Positions 24,994-33,855 of a stretch of DNA of 40,306 nucleotides are shown piece by piece (positions within the stretch are counted from its first letter, which is position 1; every line of letters starts with the position of its first letter). The notes beneath the pieces were generated by a model, which did not search any database, was not told where the DNA came from, and saw only the letters and a program-made list of their open reading frames with translations. The stretch comes from Mitsuaria sp. GD03876. Its GTDB lineage: Bacteria > Pseudomonadota > Gammaproteobacteria > Burkholderiales > Burkholderiaceae_C. Location: contig NZ_JAOCCU010000055.1 of assembly GCF_029840635.1 (NCBI RefSeq), positions 1 to 40,306 on the forward strand. Direction: 5' to 3'. The translations under genes and the position numbers were made by a program.

Positions 24994-25244
24994 TCGCTGT
25001 CTTCGCCCGTGATCCCGAGATCGCGATAAAGGCGATCGAAGGCCTCTTCCACCGGGATGTAGTCCGAGGACGGCGTGGCCAGGCGGCGTTCCAAAAGTTC
25101 AGTGAACGCTCGACCTTTCGCCTCGCGCCAATCCCTCAATTCCTCGCTCTCGCGCAGCACCTGCGTGCGCGACGAATACTTTCCGCTCTCGATCAGATTC
25201 AGCACGACGGCCTCCAGTTCGGGTCCCAGGTCTGCGTGAATCAT
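24990..25244 (-). CDS. ParD/CopG-type antitoxin
   Basis: A ribbon-helix-helix antitoxin of about 84 residues. The DNA-binding part has MIHADLGPELEAVVLNLIES followed by GKYSSRTQVLRESEELRDWR, typical of ParD. The C-terminal half (FTELLERRLATPSSDYIPVE) should bind the toxin. The ATG at 25244 is preferred because GAGGG lies about ten bases upstream; in-frame ATGs at 25253, 25274 and 25301 are alternatives with poorer spacing. The pair follows the THUMP methyltransferase gene on the same strand, so it may be partly read from that gene. Confidence 0.85.
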   Translation of the reverse strand: MIHADLGPELEAVVLNLIESGKYSSRTQVLRESEELRDWREAKGRAFTELLERRLATPSSDYIPVEEAFDRLYRDLGITGEDSE

Positions 25245-25322
25245 CTCGGCCATTCCCTCGGAAAGAAATCGCATCGTAGGGGGAGGCTGCATCCCCAACA
25301 AGGCGGCCCCCTTCCGGCGAAG

Positions 25323-26600
25323 TTATTCGTCGGTGTCAGCGGCCGGCTTGCGCGCGGAACCCGCGACCAGGTCGAACCTGAACAGCCGGCATTCGATCGG
25401 TCCGTTCCACATCGGGATGCGGCGCGACTCCTTGAGCCGCATCTTGCTCGGCAGCTTCATCTCCGGGCACAGCAGCCAGGCGGTCCAGCCGGCCGCGTGC
25501 TGCGTGTACGCGCGCTTCCAGTGCGCCGACAGGCGCGGGAAGAAGTCGTCGCCGGCATCGCGCTCCTCCGACAGCGCGCCGCCGTCCAGGCGCTGCGAGC
25601 CAGCCTTGCCGCGGACCTCGATCCGCTCGCCGTAGGGCGGGTTCAGCATCAGCGTGCCGGGCACGTCGTCCGGCAGCTTGGGCGCCGGGCGCTCCAACGC
25701 GTCGCCGCCGTTGAACTGGATGTACTGCGCCACGCCCGCGCGCTCGGCGTTGCGGCGCGCGAAGTCGACCATCCGGAACGACACGTCGCTGGCGAAGATC
25801 GCCACCTCCGGCGCGCGCTCCGCCGCGCGCGCCTCGTCCTTCATCGCGCGCCACGCCGGCAGCAGCGGCTGGAACGGCTTGAGCTTCTCGAAGGCGAAGC
25901 GCCGCTGGATCCCCGGCGCGATGTTGCAGGCGATCGTCGCGGCCTCGACCGGGATGGTCCCCGAGCCGCAGCAGGGATCGTGCAACGCGCCGCCCTGCTC
26001 GCGCGTGCCCTTCCAGCCCGCCGCGGCCAGCATCGCCGCCGCCAGCGTCTCCTTCAGCGGCGCGTCGCCCTTGTCCTCGCGCCAGCCGCGCTTGAACAGC
26101 GGCTCGCCGGAGCTGTCGACGTAGACCGTCGCCAGCTCCTCGGTCAGGTGCAGCTGCAGCGGCAGGTCCGGCCAGCGCGTGTCGACGCTGGGCCGCTCGC
26201 CGGTGCCCTCGCGCAGCACGTCGCAGACGGCGTCCTTCACCCGCAGCGTGGCGAAGTTCAGGCTGTGCAGCGGCGAACGCTGCGCCGTCGTGTCCACCCG
26301 CAGCGTCTGCCGCGGCGTGATCCAGCGCGACCAGTCCACCGTGCGCGCGATCGCGTAGATGTCGTCCTCGTGCCGGTACTCCTCGCGCGCGACCTCGATC
26401 AGCACGCGCTGCGCCAGCCGGCTGTGCAGGTTCAGCCGCATCACCGCCGCCATCGTCCCGTACAGGCCGACGCCGCCGCGGAAGGCCTTCGGGCCCTGCA
26501 GGCATTCGTCCGGGCCGAGGATCTCGCGCACCTCGTCCTCCAGCCAGTCTTCGACGCCGGCGGCGCAGGGCAGGAACAGGTGATAGGCGGAATCGGACAT
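25323..26600 (-). CDS. THUMP-domain RNA guanine-N2 methyltransferase (RlmL/TrmN-like)
   Basis: A 425-residue class I RNA methyltransferase. A THUMP RNA-binding domain spans about 45-160. The SAM-binding loop is DPCCGSGT (208-215), and the catalytic motif IV is NPPYGER (320-326), typical of N2-guanine methylation. The arrangement matches the N-terminal half of E. coli RlmKL (23S rRNA m2G2445) as a stand-alone protein; a TrmN-like tRNA role cannot be excluded. No clear ribosome binding site precedes the ATG at 26600. It is followed by the ParDE-like pair and lies downstream of rpoN across a 146-base region with a palindrome and a REP-like element. Confidence 0.92.
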   Translation of the reverse strand: MSDSAYHLFLPCAAGVEDWLEDEVREILGPDECLQGPKAFRGGVGLYGTMAAVMRLNLHSRLAQRVLIEVAREEYRHEDDIYAIARTVDWSRWITPRQTLRVDTTAQRSPLHSLNFATLRVKDAVCDVLREGTGERPSVDTRWPDLPLQLHLTEELATVYVDSSGEPLFKRGWREDKGDAPLKETLAAAMLAAAGWKGTREQGGALHDPCCGSGTIPVEAATIACNIAPGIQRRFAFEKLKPFQPLLPAWRAMKDEARAAERAPEVAIFASDVSFRMVDFARRNAERAGVAQYIQFNGGDALERPAPKLPDDVPGTLMLNPPYGERIEVRGKAGSQRLDGGALSEERDAGDDFFPRLSAHWKRAYTQHAAGWTAWLLCPEMKLPSKMRLKESRRIPMWNGPIECRLFRFDLVAGSARKPAADTDE

Positions 26601-26619
26601 CGTGCGGGCTGGGTGGATC

Positions 26620-26635
26620 GGGCGCCGCGGCGCCC
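26620..26635. terminator. 16-base perfect palindrome after rpoN
   Basis: GGGCGCCGCGGCGCCC lies 20 bases before the methyltransferase start, in the space after rpoN. It could stop the rpoN transcript or be an operator. No T-tract follows. Confidence 0.35.
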
Positions 26636-26688
26636 GGGGAAATCAAGGGCCGGATTGTCCCACCGCCGGCCGCATGCCCTTTCCGGCT

Positions 26689-26713
26689 CCGTCGCCCGCG
26701 GGGCGGGAGAGGG
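26689..26713. repeat. REP-like palindrome, copy 1
   Basis: Arms CCGTCGCCCGC and GCGGGAGAGGG with a GGG loop, followed by CTGGGGTGCGAGCG. The right arm is identical to that of the element at 39517. It lies between rpoN and the methyltransferase gene. Confidence 0.55.
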
Positions 26714-26746
26714 CTGGGGTGCGAGCGTGGCGGGACTCGTGCGTCG

Positions 26747-28270
26747 TCAGCGCGCCTTGCGCAGGTTGGCCGGCGCGAGCTTGAGCGCCTCGCGGTACTT
26801 GGCCACAGTGCGGCGCGCCACGGTGATGCCCTGCTCGCCGAGCATCGTCGACAGCTGGCTGTCCGACAGCGGACTGACCGGATCCTCGGCCGCGATGAAC
26901 TGCTTGATCAGCGCCCGCACCGCGGTGCTCGACGCATTGCCGCCGGCCTCGGTCGACAGGCTGGAGCCGAAGAAGTACTTCAGCTCGAAGGTGCCCCACG
27001 GCGTGGCCATGTACTTGGCGGTGGTGACGCGCGAGATCGTCGACTCATGCAGGCCGAGCTCGTCGGCGATCTCGCGCAGCACCAGCGGCTTCATCGCCAG
27101 CTCGCCATGGGTGAAGAAGCCGCGCTGGCGCTCGACGATCGCCTCGCTGACGCGCTGGATCGTGTCGAAGCGCTGCTGGATGTTCTTGATGAACCAGCGC
27201 GCCTCCTGCAGCTGCCCGCCCAGCGGCGAGTTGCTGACGCCGCCGCGCGTGGCCCGCAGCGCCTGCGCGTAAAGCTCGTTGATGCGCAGCTTGGGCAGCA
27301 CGTCCGGATTGATCGAGACGCGGAAGTTGCGACCCGCCTTCTGCACGATCACGTCGGGCACGACGGGCCGGTTCTCGCTGGGCGCGTAGGCGCGACCGGG
27401 CTTGGGCTCCAGGCCGGCGATCAGCGCCTGCGCCTCGCGCAGCAGCTCCTCGTCCGCGCCGGTCAGCGACATCAGCCGCCGCCAGTCGCGCTTGGCCAGC
27501 AGGTCCAGGTGGCGCCGGCAGACCACGATCGCCAGCGCCTGCTCCGGCGACCGCCCCAGCGCGCGCAACTGCAGCTCCAGGCATTCGCCGAGGTCGCGGG
27601 CGCCGACGCCGGCGGGCTCCATCGACTGCAGCCACTTCAGCGCGACCTTGAAGCGGTCCAGCAGCTCCTCGCGCTGTTCCAGGTCGGCCTCCTCGCCGAG
27701 GATCGCGGCGACCAGGTCCTCGAGCGGATCCTCGAGGTAGCCGTCGTCGTTCAGCGACTCGATCAGCGCCAGCAGCGCCGCGCGGTCCAGCGCGCTCAGG
27801 TTCATGCCGGGGATCTGCGCGCGCAGCACGTCCTGCAGCGATTCGGACGGGGCCTCGGACTCCGGGCGCTCGTCGTCGTCGCCGCCGGACGCGGCGCTGC
27901 CGCTGCCCGGCGTCTCGCGGATGCCGTCGAAGTCGTCGCCCTCGGTGCCGTTCTCCCAGTCGTCGCGCTCGGTGGTGCCGAATTCCTCGGCCCGCATCTC
28001 CTCGCCCGCCGGGGCGTCGCCGCCGGACTCGGACTCGGTCTGCGCGACGCGCTCCTCGCGTTCCTCGCGCTCGGTGATGCGCTCCTGGCTGGCGGTGGGC
28101 AGCGGCGCGTCGAATTCCTCGTCGGTCTCCAGCAGCGGATTGCTGGCCAGCATCTGCTCCACCTCCTGGTGGAGCTCCAGCGTGGACAGCTGCAGCAGAC
28201 GGATGGACTGCTGCAGCTGAGGCGTCAGCGCGAGATGCTGGGACAGGCGAACCTGTAGCGTCGGCCTCAT
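26747..28270 (-). CDS. rpoN: RNA polymerase sigma-54 factor RpoN
   Basis: A 507-residue sigma-54 factor. Region I is the Gln/Leu-rich N-terminus (MRPTLQVRLSQHLALTPQLQ, then SIRLLQLSTLELHQEVEQML). Region II is long and acidic (about 50-150). The core-binding region follows, then a helix-turn-helix (LGLHESTISRVTTAKYM), and the RpoN box ARRTVAKYRE at 485-494. The start has GGGAG five bases upstream. It lies 15 bases after lptB on the same strand. In many proteobacteria hpf and ptsN follow rpoN; here they do not. Confidence 0.97.
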   Translation of the reverse strand: MRPTLQVRLSQHLALTPQLQQSIRLLQLSTLELHQEVEQMLASNPLLETDEEFDAPLPTASQERITEREEREERVAQTESESGGDAPAGEEMRAEEFGTTERDDWENGTEGDDFDGIRETPGSGSAASGGDDDERPESEAPSESLQDVLRAQIPGMNLSALDRAALLALIESLNDDGYLEDPLEDLVAAILGEEADLEQREELLDRFKVALKWLQSMEPAGVGARDLGECLELQLRALGRSPEQALAIVVCRRHLDLLAKRDWRRLMSLTGADEELLREAQALIAGLEPKPGRAYAPSENRPVVPDVIVQKAGRNFRVSINPDVLPKLRINELYAQALRATRGGVSNSPLGGQLQEARWFIKNIQQRFDTIQRVSEAIVERQRGFFTHGELAMKPLVLREIADELGLHESTISRVTTAKYMATPWGTFELKYFFGSSLSTEAGGNASSTAVRALIKQFIAAEDPVSPLSDSQLSTMLGEQGITVARRTVAKYREALKLAPANLRKAR

Positions 28271-28285
28271 GTCGACTCCCGGCCC

Positions 28286-29053
28286 TTACATCTTGAAGTG
28301 TTCGCCGAGGTAGACCCTGCGCACGTCCTGATGCTCGACGATGTGCTGGGGCGTGCCTTCGGCCAGCACGGCCCCCTCGCTGATGATGTAGGCGCGGTCG
28401 CAGATGCCCAGCGTCTCGCGCACGTTGTGGTCGGTGATCAGCACGCCGATGCCACGCTGCTTCAGGAAACGGATGATCCGCTGGATCTCCAGCACCGCGA
28501 TCGGGTCGACGCCGGCGAAGGGCTCGTCCAGCAGGATGAAGCGGGGTTGCGTCGCCAGCGCGCGGGCGATCTCGACGCGGCGGCGCTCGCCGCCGGACAG
28601 CGCCGGCGCCGGCGTGTCGCGCAGCTTCTCGATCGACAGCTCGTTGAGCAGCTTGTCCAGCTCCGCGTCGATGCGCGAGGACGACCAGGCCTTGCCCTTC
28701 TCGTCGAGCTGCAGCTCGAGCACGGCGCGGATGTTCTCCTCGACGTTGAGCTTGCGGAAGATCGAGGCTTCCTGCGGCAGGTAGCTCAGCCCCATCCGCG
28801 AGCGCTGATGGATCGGCAGGTTCTGCACCGGCTGGCCGTCGATCTGGATCTCGCCGGCATCGGCGCGCACCAGGCCCACGATCATGTAGAAGCTGGTCGT
28901 CTTGCCGGCGCCGTTGGGACCGAGCAGGCCGATCACCTCGCCGCTGTGCAGGTCCAGGTGGACGTCCTTGACCACCTTGCGCACGCCATACGACTTCTGC
29001 AGCCCCCAGGCCTGCAGGCGGCTCCGGGCGGCGTTCTTGCGGGCTTCGGTCAT
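28286..29053 (-). CDS. lptB: LPS export ABC transporter ATPase LptB
   Basis: A 255-residue ATPase that powers lipopolysaccharide extraction from the inner membrane with LptF, LptG and LptC. The Walker A is GPNGAGKT (45-52), Q-loop Gln94 in YLPQEASIF, signature LSGGE (152-156), Walker B glutamate Glu177 in [11 protein letters not shown], and switch His209. The family segment [10 protein letters not shown] is present. Its ATG overlaps the lptA stop by four bases, so it is coupled to lptA. Confidence 0.97.
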   Translation of the reverse strand: MTEARKNAARSRLQAWGLQKSYGVRKVVKDVHLDLHSGEVIGLLGPNGAGKTTSFYMIVGLVRADAGEIQIDGQPVQNLPIHQRSRMGLSYLPQEASIFRKLNVEENIRAVLELQLDEKGKAWSSSRIDAELDKLLNELSIEKLRDTPAPALSGGERRRVEIARALATQPRFILLDEPFAGVDPIAVLEIQRIIRFLKQRGIGVLITDHNVRETLGICDRAYIISEGAVLAEGTPQHIVEHQDVRRVYLGEHFKM

Positions 29054-29673
29054 TGCGGCTGCGACTGACGCGGCGTCAGGTTGATGCTGGGGCGCAGGGG
29101 CAGCGGGGCGCTGCTGGCCGGCGGCGGCTCGCTCGCGGCGTTGCGCGGCATCAGCACGACACGGCCGCGGCCGCTCGGGTGCGGGGAGTTGGCGCCGGTC
29201 TCGACGACCAGGCGCTCGGTGCGGTTGTCGTAGTTCAGCGTGGCGCCGGACAGTGCCTGCTTGAGCTGGTCGCCCTGCATGACGCGCGCCTCGGCATTGC
29301 CGACCAGGCGGATCGTCTCGGTGCGGGTGTCGTACTCGATCTGGTCGGCGCGGCCTTCGATGCGCTCGCCCGGGGTGTCGCGGTTCTGGCGGAACTGCAC
29401 CTGCTTGCCGGTCGCGCCGTTGGCGTAGGCCTGGTAGTAGCCGTCGCTCGTCTCCTGGACGTCCATGCGTTCGGCGCGCAGCTCCATCGAGCCCTTGGTC
29501 ATGATCACGTTGCCGTTGAACTCGGACCGCTGCTTGACCTTGTCGATCGCGCCTTCACGGTCGAAAACCAGGTTCAGGGGCTTGGATCGGTCGTCCTTCG
29601 ACGCCTGTGCCCACGGCGCGGCAAGGACCAGCGCGAGCGCGGTCGACAACAGCAGGGGGCGGCGAAGCGACAT
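29050..29673 (-). CDS. lptA: LPS transport periplasmic protein LptA
   Basis: A 207-residue periplasmic bridge protein of LPS export. The signal peptide is [20 protein letters not shown] followed by WAQA, with cleavage after about residue 24. The OstA-like beta-jellyroll has [36 protein letters not shown] and [20 protein letters not shown]. The C-terminus is a Pro/Ser-rich tail. The start at 29673 is preferred: AGGA lies eight bases upstream and the signal peptide begins there. An in-frame ATG at 29718 overlaps a possible -10 element. The gene begins the lptA-lptB-rpoN unit. Confidence 0.93.
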   Translation of the reverse strand: MSLRRPLLLSTALALVLAAPWAQASKDDRSKPLNLVFDREGAIDKVKQRSEFNGNVIMTKGSMELRAERMDVQETSDGYYQAYANGATGKQVQFRQNRDTPGERIEGRADQIEYDTRTETIRLVGNAEARVMQGDQLKQALSGATLNYDNRTERLVVETGANSPHPSGRGRVVLMPRNAASEPPPASSAPLPLRPSINLTPRQSQPQ

Positions 29674-29707
29674 GTGGTGAATCCTGGCGGCACAAAACTT
29701 GCGAGCC

Positions 29708-29713
29708 ATTCTA
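29708..29713 (-). promoter_or_regulatory. Possible -10 element of lptA
   Basis: TAGAAT on the minus strand, 35 bases before the preferred lptA start. No -35 box is visible at 17 bases. Confidence 0.3.
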
Positions 29714-29730
29714 GCCATCGCTTGCGGGGG

Positions 29731-29844
29731 ACGGAGCGTGAGCCAGCCAACTGGGGCCCCTTTGCTCCGTGTCCCCCTTTGGCACCCTGCCGGTTGCCAA
29801 ATTCCTCCTAATACCTACGCAAAGCGGCCCCAGTAGGCTGGTTC
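29731..29844. repeat. Nested inverted repeats upstream of lptA
   Basis: The 26-base arms 29740-29765 and 29819-29844 are inverted copies of each other with 23 of 26 matches (core ACTGGGGCC). Between them lies a perfect 7-bp stem TTTGGCA/TGCCAAA (29778-29801). A third stem, ACGGAGC (29731-29737) with GCTCCGT (29764-29770), competes with the outer arm. The right arm reaches the stop codon of the ABC ATPase gene. It may be a mini-element, a terminator, or a structured leader of lptA. Confidence 0.6.
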
Positions 29845-31531
29845 AGGCCACCGCTGCGGTGTCGTGGCCCTGGTAGCCCCGTGGCACCGCGCCCAGCAGT
29901 CGCTTCGTGTACTCCTCCTTCGGGGCGGCGAGCAGCGCGCGGGCGTCGTTCTGTTCGACGACGTCGCCGTGCTGCATCACCAGCACCTCGTCGGAGATGA
30001 ACTTCACCACCGCCAGGTCGTGGCTGATGAAGATGTAGCTCAGCCCGAACTCGTCCTGCAGGTCCTTGAGCAGGTTCAGCACCTGCGCCTGCACCGACAC
30101 GTCCAGCGCCGACACCGCCTCGTCCAGCACCAGCACCTCCGGCTTCAGCGTCAGGCAGCGCGCGATCGCGATCCGCTGGCGCTGGCCGCCGGAGAACTCG
30201 TGCGGGTACTTGTGCAACGCCGACTCGTCCAGCCCCACCTTGCGCAGCAACGCGCTGGCCGTGGCCAGGCGCTCGCCGTGGTCCTTGCCGATGCCGTGGA
30301 TCTCCATCGGCTCCAGCAGCGTCTGCGCGATCGTGAAGCGCGGGTTCAGCGACGCGTACGGGTTCTGGAACACCACCTGGATGCGGCGGCGCATCTTCTG
30401 CCAGTCCGCGCCCGACATCTTCAGCAGGTCCTTGCCCTCGAAGAGCACCTCGCCGCCGGTGGGCTCGTGCAGCCGCAGCAGCGTCAGGCCCATCGTCGTC
30501 TTGCCCGAGCCCGACTCGCCCACCACGCCCAGCGTGTGGCCCTTGCGCAGCGTGAAGTCCACGCCCTTGACGGCCTGGAACTCGGTCTTGCCGAACAGCC
30601 CGGACTTGAAGAAGAAGCTCTTCTTCAGGCCCCGCGCCTGAAGGATCACCGGCGCGTCCGGGTCCTTGGCCTTGCCCGTGCCCTGCGCGCCGCGGCCCGC
30701 GATGTGGTCGTCGATGACCATCAGCCGCGCCGGGTTCTCCGTCAGCGACGGCCGGCAGGCCAGCAAGGCCTTCGTGTACGCGTCCTGCGGCCGGTGGAAG
30801 ATGTCCGCCACCGGCGCCTTCTCGCGGATCTCGCCATGGCGCATGACCACGACCTGGTCGGCGATCTCGCCCACCACGCCCAGGTCATGCGAGATGAACA
30901 GCATGCTCATCTTGTGCGTGTCCTTGAGCCGCGCCAGCAGCTCCATCACCTGGCGCTGGATCGTCACGTCCAGCGCCGTGGTCGGCTCGTCGGCGATCAG
31001 CAGCTTGGGGTTGCACGCCAGCGCCACCGCGATCATCACGCGCTGCTGCTGGCCGCCGGACATCTCGTGCGGATAGCTCTTCAGGCGCCGCTTCGGATCG
31101 GGGATGCCGACCTCGTTGAGCAGCTCCTCGGCGCGCGCCAGCGCCTGGCGCCGGCTCATGCCCAGGTGCTTGATCAGCGGCTCCATGATCTGGTCCGCGA
31201 CCTGGAACACCGGGTTCAGCGAGCTCATCGGGTCCTGGAACACGCAGGCGATCTCGCGCCCGCGCACCGACTGCAACTCGCGCAGCGAGGTCTTGAGCAG
31301 GTCGCGGCCCTGGAACAGGATCGCGCCGCTGCGCTCGGCGTTGTCGGGCAGCAGGTTCAGGATGGACATCGCCGTCACGCTCTTGCCCGAGCCCGACTCG
31401 CCCACCAGCGCCACCGTGCCGTTCTCCGGGATGTCGAAGCTGACGCCCTTGACGGCCAGCTGGCGCTGCATGACGCCGCCGGTCTTGCCCATGCGGAAGG
31501 CGACCTTCAGGTCTTGAATGCTCAACAGCAT
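29843..31531 (-). CDS. yejF: Peptide ABC transporter double ATPase (YejF-like)
   Basis: A 562-residue protein with two fused ABC ATPase domains of the Dpp/Opp class. The first has Walker A GESGSGKS (44-51), signature MSGGQ (157-161) and Walker B LLIADEP (177-183). The second has Walker A GESGSGKT (338-345), a signature in [10 protein letters not shown] and Walker B VLVLDEA. The zinc-independent linker is about residues 262-295. The fused layout is that of E. coli YejF, which serves the YejABEF peptide and microcin C importer; GsiA is another fused relative. It follows the permease at 31538 by six bases. The gene symbol is by similarity of layout and neighbours. Confidence 0.92.
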   Translation of the reverse strand: MLLSIQDLKVAFRMGKTGGVMQRQLAVKGVSFDIPENGTVALVGESGSGKSVTAMSILNLLPDNAERSGAILFQGRDLLKTSLRELQSVRGREIACVFQDPMSSLNPVFQVADQIMEPLIKHLGMSRRQALARAEELLNEVGIPDPKRRLKSYPHEMSGGQQQRVMIAVALACNPKLLIADEPTTALDVTIQRQVMELLARLKDTHKMSMLFISHDLGVVGEIADQVVVMRHGEIREKAPVADIFHRPQDAYTKALLACRPSLTENPARLMVIDDHIAGRGAQGTGKAKDPDAPVILQARGLKKSFFFKSGLFGKTEFQAVKGVDFTLRKGHTLGVVGESGSGKTTMGLTLLRLHEPTGGEVLFEGKDLLKMSGADWQKMRRRIQVVFQNPYASLNPRFTIAQTLLEPMEIHGIGKDHGERLATASALLRKVGLDESALHKYPHEFSGGQRQRIAIARCLTLKPEVLVLDEAVSALDVSVQAQVLNLLKDLQDEFGLSYIFISHDLAVVKFISDEVLVMQHGDVVEQNDARALLAAPKEEYTKRLLGAVPRGYQGHDTAAVA

Positions 31532-31537
31532 GGCGAC

Positions 31538-32590
31538 TTACTCCAGACCGCGAAGTTTCGGATCGAGCGCGTCGCGCAGCGCATCCGTGAAGAGGGCGAA
31601 GGCCGTGACGAAGATCGCCATGAAGCCGGTCACCGCCGCCAGCTGCCACCAGTAGCCCAGGATCAGCTCGCTCTGCGCCTCGGCCAGCATCGTGCCCCAG
31701 GAGACCTGGTCCACGCTCACGCCCAGGCCCAGATAGGACAGGATCACCTCGCTCTTGATGAAGCCGACGACGTGCAGCGACAGCTGCACCAGCGCCACGT
31801 GCGAGACGTTGGGCAGGATGTGCTTGAACATCCGCGAGGACTTGCTCGCGCCGATGGCCTCGGCGCTGCGCACGTACTCGCGCACCGAGTGCTTCATGAA
31901 CTCGGCCCGCACCAGGCGGTAGATGCCGGTCCAGCCCGCCAGCCCCAGGATCATCACCACCGGCAGCACGCCGCGGCCGAAGACCACCGCGAAGGCGAAG
32001 ATCAGCAGGATGTTGGGCATCGCCGTGAAGACGTTGTAGACCCACTCCAGCACGTCGCCGACCTTGCCGCCGTAGAAGCCCGACAGCGCGCCCAGCACCG
32101 TGCCGATGACCGTGGCCACCAGCGCGGCCAGCACGCCGACCATGATCGAGATCTCCGCGCCCTTGATCGCCTTGGCCAGCACGTCGCGGCCCAGCCGGTC
32201 GCCGCCGAAGGGCAGCGTCTCGGCGCGCGGCGCCTCGTCGGTCTTGTACTGCTTGGCCTTTTCGGCCCACTCGGCGTACTTGGGCGCCAGCGGGTCGATG
32301 TCGCTCAGGTCGACGTTGGGGCCCTTGGGCTGGGCCACCGCGCCGGCGCTTTCCGCCGGCATCGGCCCGACGAAGGTCGGCGGCGCGTTGGGCACGCCGG
32401 TCTCGCGCTGCCAGTCGCCGGCCACCAGGCCCAGGCCCGCGGCGATCACCAGCAGCAACGACAGCGCGACGACGACCATCGCGCCCATGCCGAGCCGGTC
32501 GGCCCGCAGCCGCCGCCACGACGCGGCCCACACGCCCTGCGAGCGCTTCGGCGCCACGGCCGCCGGTTGGTTGGACAACACTGCGCTCAT
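31538..32590 (-). CDS. yejE: Peptide ABC transporter permease (YejE/OppC-like)
   Basis: A 350-residue inner-membrane permease. One N-terminal helix (about 35-55) is followed by a long extracytoplasmic loop (about 56-130, including PFGGDRLGRDVLAKAIKGAE), then five more helices. The ATPase-contacting EAA loop is EYVRSAEAIGASKSSRMFKH, followed by ILPNV. The large loop after the first helix is typical of YejE and OppC. Its start overlaps the stop of the other permease by four bases (ATGA). It should pair with the 32587 permease and the double ATPase to form the translocation core. Confidence 0.93.
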   Translation of the reverse strand: MSAVLSNQPAAVAPKRSQGVWAASWRRLRADRLGMGAMVVVALSLLLVIAAGLGLVAGDWQRETGVPNAPPTFVGPMPAESAGAVAQPKGPNVDLSDIDPLAPKYAEWAEKAKQYKTDEAPRAETLPFGGDRLGRDVLAKAIKGAEISIMVGVLAALVATVIGTVLGALSGFYGGKVGDVLEWVYNVFTAMPNILLIFAFAVVFGRGVLPVVMILGLAGWTGIYRLVRAEFMKHSVREYVRSAEAIGASKSSRMFKHILPNVSHVALVQLSLHVVGFIKSEVILSYLGLGVSVDQVSWGTMLAEAQSELILGYWWQLAAVTGFMAIFVTAFALFTDALRDALDPKLRGLE

Positions 32591-33525
32591 TTGAGGACCA
32601 CCCGGGGATCGACCAGCTTGTAGAGAAGATCGGTGACGAGGTTCACCACCATCGTCAGCGCCGCGATGTAGATCGCGAACGCCTGGATCACCGGATAGTC
32701 GTTGCGGTTCACCGCCAGCAGGATCTCGCGGCCCAGGCCGGGGATCGAGAAGAACACCTCCAGCAGGAACGAGCCCACGAACACGCTGGGCAGCGCCACC
32801 GAGATGTTGGTCATGATCGGGATCATCGCGTTGCGCAGCACGTGCTTGAGCAGGATCGTGCGCTCGGTCAGGCCCTTGGCCCGCGCGGTGCGCACGTACT
32901 CATGGCCGATCTCGTCGAGGAAGAAGGTGCGGTACAGCCGCGTGTACGGCGACAGCGCCACCGCCACCGCCACGAACACCGGCAGCGGCGCGTAGGTCGT
33001 CAGGTTAGTCCAGAAGCTGTCGCTCCAGCCCTGCACCGGGAACCAGCCCAGCCGGAAGGCGAAGACGTACTGGAACACGATCACGTAGACCAGCAGCGAG
33101 ACCGACACCGCCACCGTCGTCACGATCATCACCGCGCGGTCGGTCAGGCTGCCTCGCATGTAGGCCACGGCCAGCGCGAACGGGATCGCCAGGATCACCT
33201 CCAGCACCAGGATCGGCAGCATCACCGTCAGCGTCGCCGGCATGCGCGTGGCGAAGAGGTTGGCCACCGACTCGTTGGTCGCCCAGCTCTTGCCCCAGTC
33301 GAAGGTCACGATCTGCTGCAGGAAGATCAGCAGCTGCTCCCACACCGGCTTGTTCAGCCCGAGCTGCTCGCGGATGGCTTCGATCTGGTCCTGGCTGGCG
33401 TTCAGGCCGCCCAGCACTTCGGCGGGATCGCCGCCAAACCATTTGAAGAGGAAGAACACCAGCAGCACGACGCCCAACAAGGTCGGGACCATCTGCCACA
33501 GGCGCCTGATGAGATAGGCCGCCAT
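32587..33525 (-). CDS. yejB: Peptide ABC transporter permease (YejB/OppB-like)
   Basis: A 312-residue permease. The N-terminus MAAYLIRRLWQMVPTLLGVV is the standard OppB/DppB start. A periplasmic segment with GLNKPVWEQLLIFLQQIVTF precedes five further helices. The EAA loop is EYVRTARAKGLTERTILLKH, followed by VLRNAM. The start at 33525 is chosen from the family N-terminus, with GGAG ten bases upstream; the frame is open further upstream but codes for nothing recognisable. This is the first gene of the minus-strand transporter operon, divergent from the binding-protein genes. Confidence 0.92.
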   Translation of the reverse strand: MAAYLIRRLWQMVPTLLGVVLLVFFLFKWFGGDPAEVLGGLNASQDQIEAIREQLGLNKPVWEQLLIFLQQIVTFDWGKSWATNESVANLFATRMPATLTVMLPILVLEVILAIPFALAVAYMRGSLTDRAVMIVTTVAVSVSLLVYVIVFQYVFAFRLGWFPVQGWSDSFWTNLTTYAPLPVFVAVAVALSPYTRLYRTFFLDEIGHEYVRTARAKGLTERTILLKHVLRNAMIPIMTNISVALPSVFVGSFLLEVFFSIPGLGREILLAVNRNDYPVIQAFAIYIAALTMVVNLVTDLLYKLVDPRVVLK

Positions 33526-33597
33526 GTCCGCGGAACTCCATGCAAGCGCCGCCGTCGATGCGCGTCGAGCGCGCCTCGCGGCGACCGAAAAGACAAA

Positions 33598-33622
33598 CCC
33601 CGGACGCTTGTGACGGCCGGGG
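33598..33622. promoter_or_regulatory. Inverted repeat in divergent promoter
   Basis: CCCCGG and CCGGGG separated by 13 bases. It may be part of a leader hairpin or an operator. Confidence 0.3.
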
Positions 33623-33654
33623 CCTGCGGGTCGAAAAATCACGCGCGAGTCTAC

Positions 33655-33669
33655 GTGACCGGTTGTCAC
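33655..33669. promoter_or_regulatory. Candidate operator GTGAC-N5-GTCAC
   Basis: A perfect dyad of two 5-base half sites around CGGTT, near the middle of the divergent region. It has the shape of a regulator binding site, but no regulator gene is adjacent. Confidence 0.35.
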
Positions 33670-33855
33670 CGACGCACCGGCATTTGCCCTGAATCCATCG
33701 AAGAAAACTGATGAAGGGCCTCTGTGAATCAGGCGCTTCCATCCGCAATGCGCCCCGGTCCGCGCACCCCGCGCGAGGCTCGGGGTTGTTGGCATGGCGG
33801 GCGCGGACAGCGCCCACTAGACTGGCGCGCTTTCGAATTCGAGGACGGCATCTTG

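Larger units (their letters stand above)
33526..33855. other. Divergent promoter region of the peptide transporter locus
   Basis: This 330-base gene-free stretch separates the permease-ATPase operon (minus) from the binding-protein genes (plus). It holds two inverted repeats (33598-33622 and 33655-33669), a TAGACT at 33818-33823 that could be a -10 element for the plus genes, and a palindrome TCGAATTCGA at 33833-33842 in the likely leader. No small gene is evident. Confidence 0.5.

Noticed and set aside
25245-25301. A longer antitoxin starting at 25301
   Set aside because: No ribosome binding site precedes it and the ribbon-helix-helix part begins after residue 20 of that frame; kept only as an alternative start.
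29711-29800. A 29-codon minus-strand frame starting at TTG after AGGAGG, upstream of lptA
   Set aside because: The spacing of only three bases, the rare start codon and the structured repeat origin of the sequence make translation unlikely.
29778-29801. Possible sigma-54 promoter (TGGCAC ... TTGC) near rpoN
   Set aside because: The distance between the GG and GC elements is 13 bases instead of the required 10. The sequence is better explained as the inner stem of the nested inverted repeats.
29864-32623. A 919-codon plus-strand open frame over the ABC transporter genes
   Set aside because: Its His/Gln/Arg/Leu-rich composition is typical of antisense frames in GC-rich genes, and the minus strand has complete Walker motifs and permease signatures.
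33526-33795. An N-terminal extension of the first permease to 33795
   Set aside because: The added 90 residues have no family match and would remove the standard MAAYLIRRLWQ start; the region is better read as a promoter.
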